Part shown: one piece after another, positions 11,440-25,274 of the stretch
How the letters are laid out: the number at the start of each line of letters is the position of its first letter
How positions within the stretch are numbered: the stretch's first letter is position 1
Assembly: GCA_037013495.1 (NCBI GenBank)
Contig: CM072810.1
Span: forward strand, 77,422,449-77,486,448
DNA length: 64,000 nt
Source: Hippophae tibetana
Lineage: Eukaryota > Streptophyta > Magnoliopsida > Rosales > Elaeagnaceae
Direction: 5' to 3'
Notes under the pieces: generated by a model
The model's input: the letters and a program-made list of their open reading frames with translations, nothing else
Database searches by the model: none
Told to the model about the DNA's origin: nothing
Made by a program: the position numbers and the translations under genes

Positions 11440-14400
11440 TATACGATCTTCAATTTGGTATATTACAATAGCCGTTTCAATACACGAGTACAAGATTATC
11501 GTAGTGAATAGTGCGACACATATTTATTAATTTTTTTGTTGTCTTTTAAAATGTGAATAGTATCCATTTTATTTTTCTTTCTCTTATATTTTTTAAAGAA
11601 TATAGATTGAATGCAAACAATAATAAATAACCCTTTGTTGGCACCAATATCTTCATTACAGCTCTTTTGAATAAAATCCAAAGTATGTAAAACGGAAATG
11701 CTGTGACAAAAACATTAAAACCTTGCTAAGTGATGTAAATAATGCCATTTGTGTTCAAAAATGAGGTTGCAAATCAAGGAATATTAATGTTGTGTTAGTC
11801 TATATAATCTGTGATTTGATATATTGTAATTCTTCTGTCGATAACAGAGTAAACAATTATCGTAGTTAATAGTTGGAAGTCATATTTATCAAATGTTTTG
11901 TTGTTTTCGAAAATGTGAGCAATATTCCCTTCTTTTTCTCTTCTCTTATATTTTTTAAAGAATAGAGATTGATTGAATAAATTAATAAATAACCCTTGGT
12001 CGGAACCAATTTAATCTTTATAGCACTTTTGAATAAAACCGAAAGGAAGTAAAATGGAAATGTTGCAACAAAACGTTTAAACCCTATTTAAGTGACCTAA
12101 ACGATGGAATTTGTGGACAAAAATGAGTTTCCAAAGCAAGGAAAATTAATATTGTGTGAATCTATACGATCTTCAATTTAATATATTATAATAGCCATTT
12201 CAATACACGAGTACAAGATTATAGTAGTGAATAGTTGCGACACATATTTATTAATTTATTTGTTGTCTTTGAAAATGTGAATAGTATCCATTTTATTTTT
12301 CTTTCTCTTATATTTTTTAAAGAATATAGATTGAATGAAAAAAATAATAAATAACCCTAGGTGGGAACCAATATCTTCATTACAACCCTTTTGAATAAAA
12401 TCCAAAGTATGTAAAATGGTAATGGTGTGACTAACACATTAAAACCTTGCTAAGTGATGTAAATGATGCCATTTGTGTTCCAAAATGAGGTTCCTAATCA
12501 AGGAATATTAATATTGTGTTAGTCTATACAATCTATGATTTGATATAATGTAATTCTTCTGTCGATAATAGAGTAAACAATTATCGTAGTTAATAGTTGG
12601 AAGTCATATTTATCAAATGTTTTGTTGTTTTCGAAAATGTGAGCAATATTCCCTTCTTTTCTCTTCTCTTATATTTTTTAAAGAATAGAGACTGATTGAA
12701 TAAATTAATAAATAACTCTTGGTCGGAACCAATTTCTTATTTATAGCCCTTTGAATAAAACCGAAAGGAAGTAAAATGGAATGTTGAAACAAAACGTTTA
12801 AACCCTATTTAAGTGACGTAAACGATGGAATTTGTGTACAAAAATGAGTTTCCAAAGCAAGGAAAACTAATATTGTGTGAATCTATACGATCTTCAATTT
12901 GGTATATTACAATAGCCATTTCAATACACGAGTACAAGATTATCGTAGTGAATAGTTGCGACACATATTTATTAATTTATTTGTTGTCTTTGAAAATGTG
13001 AATAGTATCCATTTTATTTTTCTTTCTCTTATATTTTTTAAAGAATATAGATTGAATGAAAAAAATAATAAATAACCCTTTGTTGGCACCAATATCTTCA
13101 TTACAGCTCTTTTGAATAAAATCCAAAGTATGTAAAACGGAAATGCTGTGACAAAAACATTAAAACCTTGCTAAGTGATGTAAATAATGCCATTTGTGTT
13201 CAAAAATGAGGTTGCAAATCAAGGAATATTAATGTTGTGTTAGTCTATATAATCTGTGATTTGATATATTGTAATTCTTCTGTCGATAACAGAGTAAACA
13301 ATTATCGTAGTTAATAGTTGGAAGTCATATTTATCAAATGTTTTGTTGTTTTCGAAAATGTGAGCAATATTCCCTTGTTTTTCTCTTCTCTTATATTTTT
13401 TAAAGAATAGAGATTGATTGAATAAATTAATAAATAACCCTTGGTCGGAACCAATTTAATCTTTATAGCACTTTTGAATAAAACCGAAAGGAAGTAAAAT
13501 GGAAATGTTGCAACAAAACGTTTAAACCCTATTTAAGTGACCTAAACGATGGAATTTGTGGACAAAAATGAGTTTCCAAAGCAAGGAAAATTAATATTGT
13601 GTGAATCTATACGATCTTCAATTTGATATGTTATAATAGCCGTTTCAATACACGAGTACAAGATTATAGTAGTGAATAGTTGCGACACATATTTATTAAT
13701 TTATTTGTTGTCTTTGAAAATGTGAATAGTATCCATTTTATTTTTCTTTCTCTTATATTTTTTAAAGAATATAGATTGAATGAAAAAAATAATAAATAAC
13801 CCTAGGTGGGAACCAATATCTTCATTACAACCCTTTTGAATAAAATCCAAAGTATGTAAAATGGAAATGGTGTGACTAACACATTAAAACCTTGCTAAGT
13901 GATGTAAATGATGCCATTTGTGTTCCAAAATGAGGTTCCTAATCAAGGAATATTAATATTGTGTTAGTCTATACAATCTATGATTTGATATATTGTAATT
14001 CTTCTTACGATAATAGAGTAAACAATTATCGTAGTTAATAGTTGGAAGTCATATTTATCAAATGTTTTGTTGTTTTCGAAAATGTGAGCAATATTCCCTT
14101 CTTTTCTCTTCTCTTATATTTTTTAAAGAATAGAGACTGATTGAATAAATTAATAAATAACTCTTGGTCGGAACCAATTTCTTCTTTATAGCCCTTTGAA
14201 TAAAACCGAAAGGAAGTAAAATGGAATGTTGAAACAAAACGTTTAAACCTTATTTAAGTGAGGTAAACGATGGAATTTGTGTACAAAAATGAGTTTCCAA
14301 AGCAAGGAAAATTAATATTGTGTGAATCTATACGATCTTCAATTTGGTATATTACAATAGCCCTTTCAATACACGAGTACAAGATTATCGTAGTGAATAG

Positions 14401-15772
14401 TGCGACACATATTTATTAATTTTTTTGTTGTCTTTTAAAATGTGAATAGTATCCATTTTATTTTTCTTTCTCTTATATTTTTTAAAGAATATAGATTGAA
14501 TGAAAACAATAATAAATAACCCTTTGTTGGCACCAATATCTTCATTACAGCTCTTTTGAATAAAATCCAAAGTATGTAAAACGGAAATGGTGTGACAAAA
14601 ACATTAAAACCTTGCTAAGTGATGTAAATAATGCCATTTGTGTTCAAAAATGAGGTTGCAAATCAAGGAATATTAATGTTGTGTTAGTCTATATAATCTG
14701 TGATTTGATATATTGTAATTCTTCTGTCGATAACAGAGTAAACAATTATCGTAGTTAATAGTTGGAAGTCATATTTATCAAATGTTTTGTTGTTTTCGAA
14801 AATGTGAGCAATATTCCCTTCTTTTTCTCTTCTCTTATATTTTTTAAAGAATAGAGAGTGATTGAATAAATTAATAAATAACCCTTGGTCGGAACCAATT
14901 TAATCTTTATAGCACTTTTGAATAAAACCGAAGGGAAGTAAAATGGAAATGTTGCAACAAAACGTTTAAACCCTATTTAAGTGACCTAAACGATGGAATT
15001 TGTGGACAAAAATGAGTTTCCAAAGCAAGGAAAATTAATATTGTGTGAATCTATACGATCTTCAATTTGATATATTATAATAGCCGTTTCAATACACGAG
15101 TACAAGATTATCGTAGTGAATAGTTGCGACACATATTTATTAATTTATTTGTTGTCTTTGAAAATGTGAATAGTATCCATTTTATTTTTCTTTCTCTTAT
15201 ATTTTTTAAAGAATATAGATTGAATGAAAAAAATAATAAATAACCCTAGGTGGGAACCAATATCTTCATTACAACCCTTTTGAATAAAATCCAAAGTATG
15301 TAAAATGGAAATGGTGTGACTAACACATTAAAACCTTGCTAAGTGATGTAAATGATGCCATTTGTGTTCCAAAATGAGGTTCCTAATCAAGGAATATTAA
15401 TATTGTGTTAGTCTATACAATCTATGATTTGATATATTGTAATTCTTCTTACGATAATAGAGTAAACAATTATCGTAGTTAATAGTTGGAAGTCATATTT
15501 ATCAAATGTTTTGTTGTTTTCGAAAATGTGAGCAATATTCCCTTCTTTTCTCTTCTCTTATATTTTTTAAAGAATAGAGACTGATTGAATAAATTAATAA
15601 ATAACTCTTGGTCGGAACCAATTTCTTCTTTATAGCCCTTTGAATAAAACCGAAAGGAAGTAAAATGGAATGTTGAAACAAAACGTTTAAACCTTATTTA
15701 AGTGAGGTAAACGATGGAATTTGTGTACAAAAATGAGTTTCCAAAGCAAGGAAAATTAATATTGTGTGAATC
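11440..15772. repeat. 4333-bp higher-order repeat, copy 2
   Basis: This repeats 7107-11439 base for base, with only a handful of differences found by eye: g to c at 7599/11932, caatAtgg to caatTtgg near 8565/12898, ggtAtgac to ggtGtgac near 10259/14592, gtCaaatgg to gtAaaatgg near 10607/14940, and gccGttt to gccCttt near 14362. That is well over 99% identity. A third copy starts at 15773 and holds, with changes, to about 16.28 kb, where it gives way to the 2166-bp repeat. Confidence 0.9.
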
Positions 15773-18700
15773 TATACGATCTTCAATTTGGTATATTACA
15801 ATAGCCGTTTCAATACACGAGTACAAGATTATCGTAGTGAATAGTGCGACACATATTTATTAATTTTTTTGTTGTCTTTTAAAATGTGAATAGTATCCAT
15901 TTTATTTTTCTTTCTCTTATATTTTTTAAAGAATATAGATTGAATGAAAACAATAATAAATAACCCTTTGTTGGCACCAATATCTTCATTACAGCTCTTT
16001 TGAATAAAATCCAAAGTATGTAAAACGGAAATGGTGTGACAAAAACATTAAAACCTTGCTAAGTGATGTAAATAATGCCATTTGTGTTCAAAAATGAGGT
16101 TGCAAATCAAGGAATATTAATGTTGTGTTAGTCTATATAATCTGTGATTTGATATATTGTAATTCTTCTGTCGATAACAGAGTAAACAATTATCGTAGTT
16201 AATGGTTGGAAGTCATATTTATCAAATGTTTTGTTGTTTTCGAAAATGTGAGCAATATTCCCTTCTTTTTCTCTTCTCTTATATTTTTTAAAGAATAGAG
16301 ACTGATTGAATAAATTAATAAATAACTCTTGGTCGGAACCAATTTCTTCTTTATAGCCCTTTGAATAAAACCGAAAGGAAGTAAAATGGAATGTTGAAAC
16401 AAAACGTTTAAACCTTATTTAAGTGAGGTAAACGATGGAATTTGTGTACAAAAATGAGTTTCCAAAGCAAGGAAAATTAATATTGTGTGAATCTATACGA
16501 TCTTCAATTTGGTATATTACAATAGCCATTTCAATACACGAGTACAATATTATCGTAGTGAATAGTTGCGACACATATTTATTAATTTATTTGTTATCTT
16601 TGAAAATGTGAATAGTATCCATTTTATTTTTCTTTCTCTTATATTTTTTAAAGAATATAGATTGAATGAAAAAAATAATAAATAACCCTAGGTGGGAACC
16701 AATATCTTCATTACAACCCTTTTGAATAAAATCCAAAGTATGTAAAATGGAAATGGTGTGACTAACACATTAAAACCTTGCTAAGTGATGTAAATGATGC
16801 CATTTGTGTTCAAAAATGAGGTTGCAAATCAAGGAATATTAATGTTGTGTTAGTCTATATAATCTGTGATTTGATATATTGTAATTCTTCTGTCGATAAC
16901 AGAGTAAACAATTATCGTAGTTAATAGTTGGAAGTCATATTTATCAAATGTTTTGTTGTTTTCGAAAATGTGAGCAATATTCCCTTCTTTTTCTCTTCTC
17001 TTATATTTTTTAAAGAATAGAGAGTGATTGAATAAATTAATAAATAACCCTTGGTCGGAACCAATTTAATCTTTATAGCACTTTTGAATAAAACCGAAGG
17101 GAAGTAAAATGGAAATGTTGCAACAAAACGTTTAAACCCTATTTAAGTGACCTAAACGATGGAATTTGTGGACAAAAATGAGTTTCCAAAGCAAGGAAAA
17201 TTAATATTGTGTGAATCTATACGATCTTCAATTTGATATATTATAATAGCCGTTTCAATACACGAGTACAAGATTATCGTAGTGAATAGTTGCGACACAT
17301 ATTTATTAATTTATTTGTTGTCTTTGAAAATGTGAATAGTATCCATTTTATTTTTCTTTCTCTTATATTTTTTAAAGAATATAGATTGAATGAAAAAAAT
17401 AATAAATAACCCTAGGTGGGAACCAATATCTTCATTACAACCCTTTTGAATAAAATCCAAAGTATGTAAAATGGAAATGGTGTGACTAACACATTAAAAC
17501 CTTGCTAAGTGATGTAAATGATGCCATTTGTGTTCCAAAATGAGGTTCCTAATCAAGGAATATTAATATTGTGTTAGTCTATACAATCTATGATTTGATA
17601 TATTGTAATTCTTCTTACGATAATAGAGTAAACAATTATCGTAGTTAATAGTTGGAAGTCATATTTATCAAATGTTTTGTTGTTTTCGAAAATGTGAGCA
17701 ATATTCCCTTCTTTTCTCTTCTCTTATATTTTTTAAAGAATAGAGACTGATTGAATAAATTAATAAATAACTCTTGGTCGGAACCAATTTCTTCTTTATA
17801 GCCCTTTGAATAAAACCGAAAGGAAGTAAAATGGAATGTTGAAACAAAACGTTTAAACCTTATTTAAGTGAGGTAAACGATGGAATTTGTGTACAAAAAT
17901 GAGTTTCCAAAGCAAGGAAAATTAATATTGTGTGAATCTATACGATCTTCAATTTGGTATATTACAATAGCCGTTTCAATACACGAGTACAAGATTATCG
18001 TAGTGAATAGTGCGACACATATTTATTAATTTTTTTGTTGTCTTTTAAAATGTGAATAGTATCCATTTTATTTTTCTTTCTCTTATATTTTTTAAAGAAT
18101 ATAGATTGAATGAAAACAATAATAAATAACCCTTTGTTGGCACCAATATCTTCATTACAGCTCTTTTGAATAAAATCCAAAGTATGTAAAACGGAAATGG
18201 TGTGACAAAAACATTAAAACCTTGCTAAGTGATGTAAATAATGCCATTTGTGTTCAAAAATGAGGTTGCAAATCAAGGAATATTAATGTTGTGTTAGTCT
18301 ATATAATCTGTGATTTGATATATTGTAATTCTTCTGTCGATAACAGAGTAAACAATTATCGTAGTTAATGGTTGGAAGTCATATTTATCAAATGTTTTGT
18401 TGTTTTCGAAAATGTGAGCAATATTCCCTTCTTTTTCTCTTCTCTTATATTTTTTAAAGAATAGAGACTGATTGAATAAATTAATAAATAACTCTTGGTC
18501 GGAACCAATTTCTTCTTTATAGCCCTTTGAATAAAACCGAAAGGAAGTAAAATGGAATGTTGAAACAAAACGTTTAAACCTTATTTAAGTGAGGTAAACG
18601 ATGGAATTTGTGTACAAAAATGAGTTTCCAAAGCAAGGAAAATTAATATTGTGTGAATCTATACGATCTTCAATTTGGTATATTACAATAGCCATTTCAA

Positions 18701-18977
18701 TACACGAGTACAATATTATCGTAGTGAATAGTTGCGACACATATTTATTAATTTATTTGTTATCTTTGAAAATGTGAATAGTATCCATTTTATTTTTCTT
18801 TCTCTTATATTTTTTAAAGAATATAGATTGAATGAAAAAAATAATAAATAACCCTAGGTGGGAACCAATATCTTCATTACAACCCTTTTGAATAAAATCC
18901 AAAGTATGTAAAATGGAAATGGTGTGACTAACACATTAAAACCTTGCTAAGTGATGTAAATGATGCCATTTGTGTTC
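14646..18977. repeat. 2166-bp higher-order repeat, two copies plus partial third
   Basis: Three-dimer units at about 14646-16811 and 16812-18977 share private markers at a 2166-bp shift: gttaatGgttgg (16204/18370), gagtacaaTattatcg (about 16548/18714) and ttgttAtctttg (about 16594/18760). The unit overlaps the end of the 4333-bp repeat, so it arose from that structure. It ends in a chimeric A unit, A1 on the left and A2 on the right, with the switch between 16797 and 16811. A third copy runs to about 19189 (agagaGtg versus agagaTtg). Confidence 0.85.
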
Positions 18978-19189
18978 AAAAATGAGGTTGCAAATCAAGG
19001 AATATTAATGTTGTGTTAGTCTATATAATCTGTGATTTGATATATTGTAATTCTTCTGTCGATAACAGAGTAAACAATTATCGTAGTTAATAGTTGGAAG
19101 TCATATTTATCAAATGTTTTGTTGTTTTCGAAAATGTGAGCAATATTCCCTTCTTTTTCTCTTCTCTTATATTTTTTAAAGAATAGAGA

Positions 19190-20332
19190 TTGATTGAATA
19201 AATTAATAAATAACCCTTGGTCGGAACCAATTTAATCTTTATAGCACTTTTGAATAAAACCGAAAGGAAGTAAAATGGAAATGTTGCAACAAAACGTTTA
19301 AACCTTATTTAAGTGAGGTAAACGATGGAATTTGTGTACAAAAATGAGTTTCCAAAGCAAGGAAAATTAATATTGTGTGAATCTATACGATCTTCAATTT
19401 GGTATATTACAATAGCCGTTTCAATACACGAGTACAAGATTATCGTAGTGAATAGTGCGACACATATTTATTAATTTTTTTGTTGTCTTTTAAAATGTGA
19501 ATAGTATCCATTTTATTTTTCTTTCTCTTATATTTTTTAAAGAATATAGATTGAATGAAAACAATAATAAATAACCCTTTGTTGGTACCAATATCTTCAT
19601 TACAGCTCTTTTGAATAAAATCCAAAGTATGTAAAACGGAAATGGTGTGACAAAAACATTAAAACCTTGCTAAGTGATGTAAATAATGCCATTTGTGTTC
19701 AAAAATGAGGTTGCAAATCAAGGAATATTAATGTTGTGTTAGTCTATATAATCTGTGATTTGATATATTGTAATTCTTCTGTCGATAACAGAGTAAACAA
19801 TTATCGTAGTTAATAGTTGGAAGTCATATTTATCAAATGTTTTGTTGTTTTCGAAAATGTGAGCAATATTCCCTTCTTTTTCTCTTCTCTTATATTTTTT
19901 AAAGAATAGAGAGTGATTGAATAAATTAATAAATAACCCTTGGTCGGAACCAATTTAATCTTTATAGCACTTTTGAATAAAACCGAAGGGAAGTAAAATG
20001 GAAATGTTGCAACAAAACGTTTAAACCCTATTTAAGTGACCTAAACGATGGAATTTGTGGACAAAAATGAGTTTCCAAAGCAAGGAAAATTAATATTGTG
20101 TGAATCTATACGATCTTCAATTTGATATATTATAATAGCCGTTTCAATACACGAGTACAAGATTATCGTAGTGAATAGTTGCGACACATATTTATTAATT
20201 TATTTGTTGTCTTTGAAAATGTGAATAGTATCCATTTTATTTTTCTTTCTCTTATATTTTTTAAAGAATATAGATTGAAGGAAAAAAATAATAAATAACC
20301 CTTTGTTGGCACCAATATCTTCATTACAGCTG
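19190..20332. repeat. Mixed A2 and B1 dimers between higher-order blocks
   Basis: About one and a half dimers: the rest of a B1 unit, A2 with a private ggtacc (near 19585), B1 with gagagtgattg, and the left part of an A2 unit with gattgaaGg and tacagctGtttt. The last base before the large duplication is placed at 20332 because copy 2 differs here (G at 20332, C at 35508). Nothing but satellite is present. Confidence 0.75.
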
Positions 20333-20513
20333 TTTTGAATAAAATTTAAAGTATGTAAAATGGAAATGGTGTGACTAAAACATTGAAACCTTGCTAAGTG
20401 ATGTAAATGATGCCATTTGTGTTCCAAAATGAGGTTCCTAATCAAGGAATATTAATATTGTGTTAGTCTATACAATCTATGATTTGATATATTGTAATTC
20501 TTGTGTCGATAAT

Positions 20514-23399
20514 AGAGTAAACAATTATCGTAGTTAATAGTTGGAAGTCATATTTATCAAATGTTTTGTTGTTTTCGAAAATGTGAGCAATATTCCCTTT
20601 TTTTTCTCTTCTCTTATATTTTTTAAAGAATAGAGACTGATTGAATAAATTAATAAATAACTCTTGGTCGGAACCAATTTCTTCTTTATAGCCCTTTGAA
20701 TAAAACCGAAAGGAAGTAAAATGGAATGTTGAAACAAAACGTTTAAACCTTATTTAAGTGAGGTAAACGATGGAATTTGTGTACAAAAATGAGTTTCCAA
20801 AGCAAGGAAAATTAATATTGTGTGAATCTATACGATCTTCAATTTGGTATATTACAATAGCCATTTCAATACACGAGTACAAGATTATCGTAGTGAATAG
20901 TTGCGACACATATTTATTAATTTATTTGTTGTCTTTGAAAATGTGAATAGTATCCATTTTATTTTTCTTTCTCTTATATTTTTTAAAGAATATATATTGA
21001 ATGAAAAAAATAATAAATAACCCTTTGTTGGCACCAATATATTCATTACAGCTCTTTTGAATAAAATTTAAAGTATGTAAAACGGAAATGGTGTGACAAA
21101 AACATTAAAACCTTGCCAAGTGATGTAAATGATGCCATTTGTGTTCAAAAATGAGGTTCCAAATCAAGGAATATTAATATTGTGTTACTCTATACAATCT
21201 ATGATTTGATATATTGTAATTCTTCTGTCGATAACAGAGTAAGCAATTATCGTAGTTAATAGTTGGAAGTCATATTTATCAAATGTTTTGTTGTTTTCGA
21301 AAATGTGAGCAAAATTCCCTTCTTTTTCTCTTCTCTTATATTTTTTAAAGAATAGAGATTGATTGAATAAATTAATAAATAACCCTTGGTCGGAACCAAT
21401 TTAATCTTTATAGCACTTTGAATAAAACTGAAAGAAAGTAAAATGGAATGTTGAAACAAAACGTTTAAACCCTATTTAAGTGACGTAAACGATGGAATTT
21501 GTGTACAAAAATGAGTTTCCAAAGCAAGGAAAATTAATATTGTGTGATAATATACGATCTTCAATTTGGTATATTACAATAGCCGTTTCAATACACGAGT
21601 ACAAGATTATCGTAGTGAATAGTGCGACACATATTTATTAATTTTTTTGTTGTCTTTTAAAATGTGAATAGTATCCATTTTATTTTTCTTTCTCTTATAT
21701 TTTTTAAAGAATATAAATTGAATGAAAACAATAATAAATAACCCTTTGTTGGCACCAATATCTTCATTACAGCTCTTTTGAATAAAATCCAAAGTATGTA
21801 AAACGGAAATGGTGTGACAAAAACATTAAAACCTTGCTAAGTGAGGTAAATAATGCCATTTGTGTTCAAAAATGAGGTTGCAAATCAAGGAATATTAATG
21901 TTGTGTTAGTCTATATAATCTGTGATTTGATATATTGTAATTCTTCTGTCGATAACAGAGTAAACAATTATCGTAGTTAATAGTTGGAAGTCATATTTAT
22001 CAAATGTTTTGTTGTTTTCGAAAATGTGAGCAATATTCCCTTTTTTTTCTCTTCTCTTATATTTTTTAAAGAATAGAGACTGATTGAATAAATTAATAAA
22101 TAACTCTTGGTCGGAACCAATTTCTTCTTTATAGCCCTTTGAATAAAACCGAAAGGAAGTAAAATGGAATGTTGAAACAAAACGTTTAAACCTTATTTAA
22201 GTGAGGTAAACGATGGAATTTGTGTACAAAAATGAGTTTCCAAAGCAAGGAAAATTAATATTGTGTGAATCTATACGATCTTCAATTTGGTATATTACAA
22301 TAGCCATTTCAATACACGAGTACAAGATTATCGTAGTGAATAGTTGCGACACATATTTATTAATTTATTTGTTGTCTTTGAAAATGTGAATAGTATCCAT
22401 TTTATTTTTCTTTCTCTTATATTTTTTAAAGAATATATATTGAATGAAAAAAATAATAAATAACCCTTTGTTGGCACCAATATATTCATTACAGCTCTTT
22501 TGAATAAAATTTAAAGTATGTAAAACGGAAATGGTGTGACAAAAACATTAAAACCTTGCCAAGTGATGTAAATGATGCCATTTGTGTTCAAAAATGAGGT
22601 TCCAAATCAAGGAATATTAATATTGTGTTACTCTATACAATCTATGATTTGATATATTGTAATTCTTCTGTCGATAACAGAGTAAACAATTATCGTAGTT
22701 AATAGTTGGAAGTCATATTTATCAAATGTTTTGTTGTTTTCGAAAATGTGAGCAATATTCCCTTCTTTTTCTCTTCTCTTATATTTTTTAAAGAATAGAG
22801 ATTGATTGAATAAATTAATAAATAACCCTTGGTCGGAACCAATTTCGTCTTTATAGCCCTTTGAATAAAACTGAAAGAAAGTAAAATGGAATGTTGAAAC
22901 AAAACGTTTAAACCCTATTTAAGTGACGTAAACGATGGAATTTGTGTACAAAAATGAGTTTCCAAAGCAAGGAAAATTAATATTGTGTGAATATATACGA
23001 TCTTCAATTTGGTATATTACAATAGCCGTTTCAATACACGAGTACAAGATTATCGTAGTGAATAGTGCGACACATATTTATTAATTTTTTTGTTGTCTTT
23101 TAAAATGTGAATAGTATCCATTTTATTTTTCTTTCTCTTATATTTTTTAAAGAATATAGATTGAATGAAAACAATAATAAATAACCCTTTGTTGGCACCA
23201 ATATCTTCATTACAGCTCTTTTGAATAAAATCCAAAGTATGTAAAACGGAAATGGTGTGACAAAAACATTAAAACCTTGCTAAGTGATGTAAATAATGCC
23301 ATTTGTGTTCAAAAATGAGGTTGCAAATCAAGGAATATTAATGTTGTGTTAGTCTATATAATCTGTGATTTGATATATTGTAATTCTTCTATCGATAAC
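20514..23399. repeat. Nested 1443-bp tandem duplication inside copy 1
   Basis: Bases 20514-21956 reappear at 21957-23399. Shared rare markers are the eight-T run in attcccTTTTTTTTctc (about 20599/22042), gaatatAtattg (about 20994/22437) and gttaCtctatac (about 21186/22629). The left limit is the t/c difference at 20513/21956. The B units differ locally (tttaatcttta near 21402 versus tttcgtcttta near 22845). The structure is inherited at 35690-38575 in copy 2, so it is older than the 15-kb duplication. Confidence 0.8.
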
Positions 23400-24913
23400 A
23401 GAGTAAACAATTATCGTAGTTAATAGTTGGAAGTCATATTTATCAAATGTTTTGTTGTTTTCGAAAATGTGAGCAATATTCCCTTCTTTTTCTCTTCTCT
23501 TATATTTTTTAAAGAATAGAGACTGATTGAATAAATTAATAAATAACCATTGGTCGGAACCAATTTAATCTTTATAGCACTTTTGAATAAAACCGAAAGG
23601 AAGTAAAATGGAAATGTTGCAACAAAACGTTTAAACCCTATTTAAGTGACCTAATCGATGGAATTTGTGGACAAAAATGAGTTTCCAAAGCAAGGAAAAT
23701 TAATATTGTGTGAATCTATACGATCTTCAATTTGATATATTATAATAGCCGTTTCAATACACGAGTACAAGATTATCGTAGTGAATAGTTGCGACACATA
23801 TTTATTAATTTATTTGTTGTCTTTGAAAATGTGAATAGTATCCATTTTATTTTTCTTTCTCTTATATTTTTTAAAGAATATAGATTGAATGAAAACAATA
23901 ATAAATAACCCTTTGTTGGCACCAATATCTTCATTACAGCTGTTTTGAATAAAATTTAAAGTATGTAAAATGGAAATGGTGTGACTAAAACATTAAAACC
24001 TTGCTAAGTGATGTAAATGATGCCATTTGTGTTCCAAAATGAGGTTCCTAATCAAGGAATATTAATATTGTGTTAGTCTATACAATCTATGATTTGATAT
24101 ATTGTAATTCTTCTGTCGATAATAGAGTAAACAATTATCGTAGTTAATAGTTGGAAGTGATATTTATCAAATGTTTTGTTGTTTTCGAAAATGTGAGCAA
24201 TATTCCCTTCTTTTTCTCTTCTCTTATATTTTTTAAAGAATAGAGACTGATTGAATAAATTAATAAATAACACTTGGTCGGAACCAATTTCTTCTTTATA
24301 GCCCTTTGAATAAAACCGAAAGGAAGTAAAATGGAATGTTGAAACAAAACGTTTAAACCCTATTTAAGTGAGGTAAACGATGGAATTTGTGTACAAAAAT
24401 GAGTTTCCAAAGCAAGGAAAATTAATATTGTGTGAATCTATACGATCTTCAATTTGGTATATTACAATAGCCGTTTCAATACACGAGTACAAGATTATCG
24501 TAGCGAATAGTTGCGACACATATTTATTAATTTATTTGTTGTCTTTGAAAATGTGAATAGTATCCATTTTATTTTTCTTTCTCTTATATTTTTTAAAGAA
24601 TATAGATTGAATGAAAAAAATAATAAATAACCCTTTGTTGGCACCAATATATTCATTACAGCTCTTTTGAATAAAATTTAAAGTATGTAAAACGGAAATG
24701 GTGTGACAAAAACATTAAAACCTTGCCAAGTGATGTAAATGATGCCATTTGTTTTCAAAAATGAGGTTCCAAATCAAGGAATATTAATATTGTGTTAGTC
24801 TATACAATCTATGATTTGATATATTGTAATTCTTCTATCGATAACTGAGTAAACAATTATCGTAGGTAATAGTTGGACCTCATATTTATCAAATATTTTG
24901 GTGTTTTTTAAAA

Positions 24914-25274
24914 TGTGAGCAGTATTCCCTTCTTTTTTCGTCTCTTATCTTTTTTAAAGAATATAGATTGATAGAATAAATTAATAAATAACCCCTATTC
25001 AGAACCAATATCTACTTTATAGTACTTTTGAATAAAACCGAAAGTAAGTAAAATGGAAATCTTGCAACAAAACGTTTAAACACCATTTAAGTGACGTAAA
25101 CGATGGAATTTGTGTACAAAATTGAGTTTCCATAGGAAGGAAAATTAATATTGTGTGAATCTTTAAGATCTTCAATTTGATATATTACAATAGCCGTTTC
25201 AATACACGAGTACAAGATTATCGTAGTGAATAGTTGCGACATATATTTATTAATTTTTTTGTTGTCTCTGAAAA
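24914..25274 (+). repeat. Diverged subunit B3
   Basis: This B unit reads tgtgagcAgtattccc, ttTTttcgtctcttatCttttt, acccctattcagaacc and aatatctactttat, unlike ordinary B. Related units start at 27083 and 28528 and are copied in the second 15-kb block. The A unit before each also carries gataacTgag, and in two of the three gtagGtaatagttggaCCtcat. The clustering of these rare forms suggests an older lineage that was spread locally by three-dimer duplication. Confidence 0.8.
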
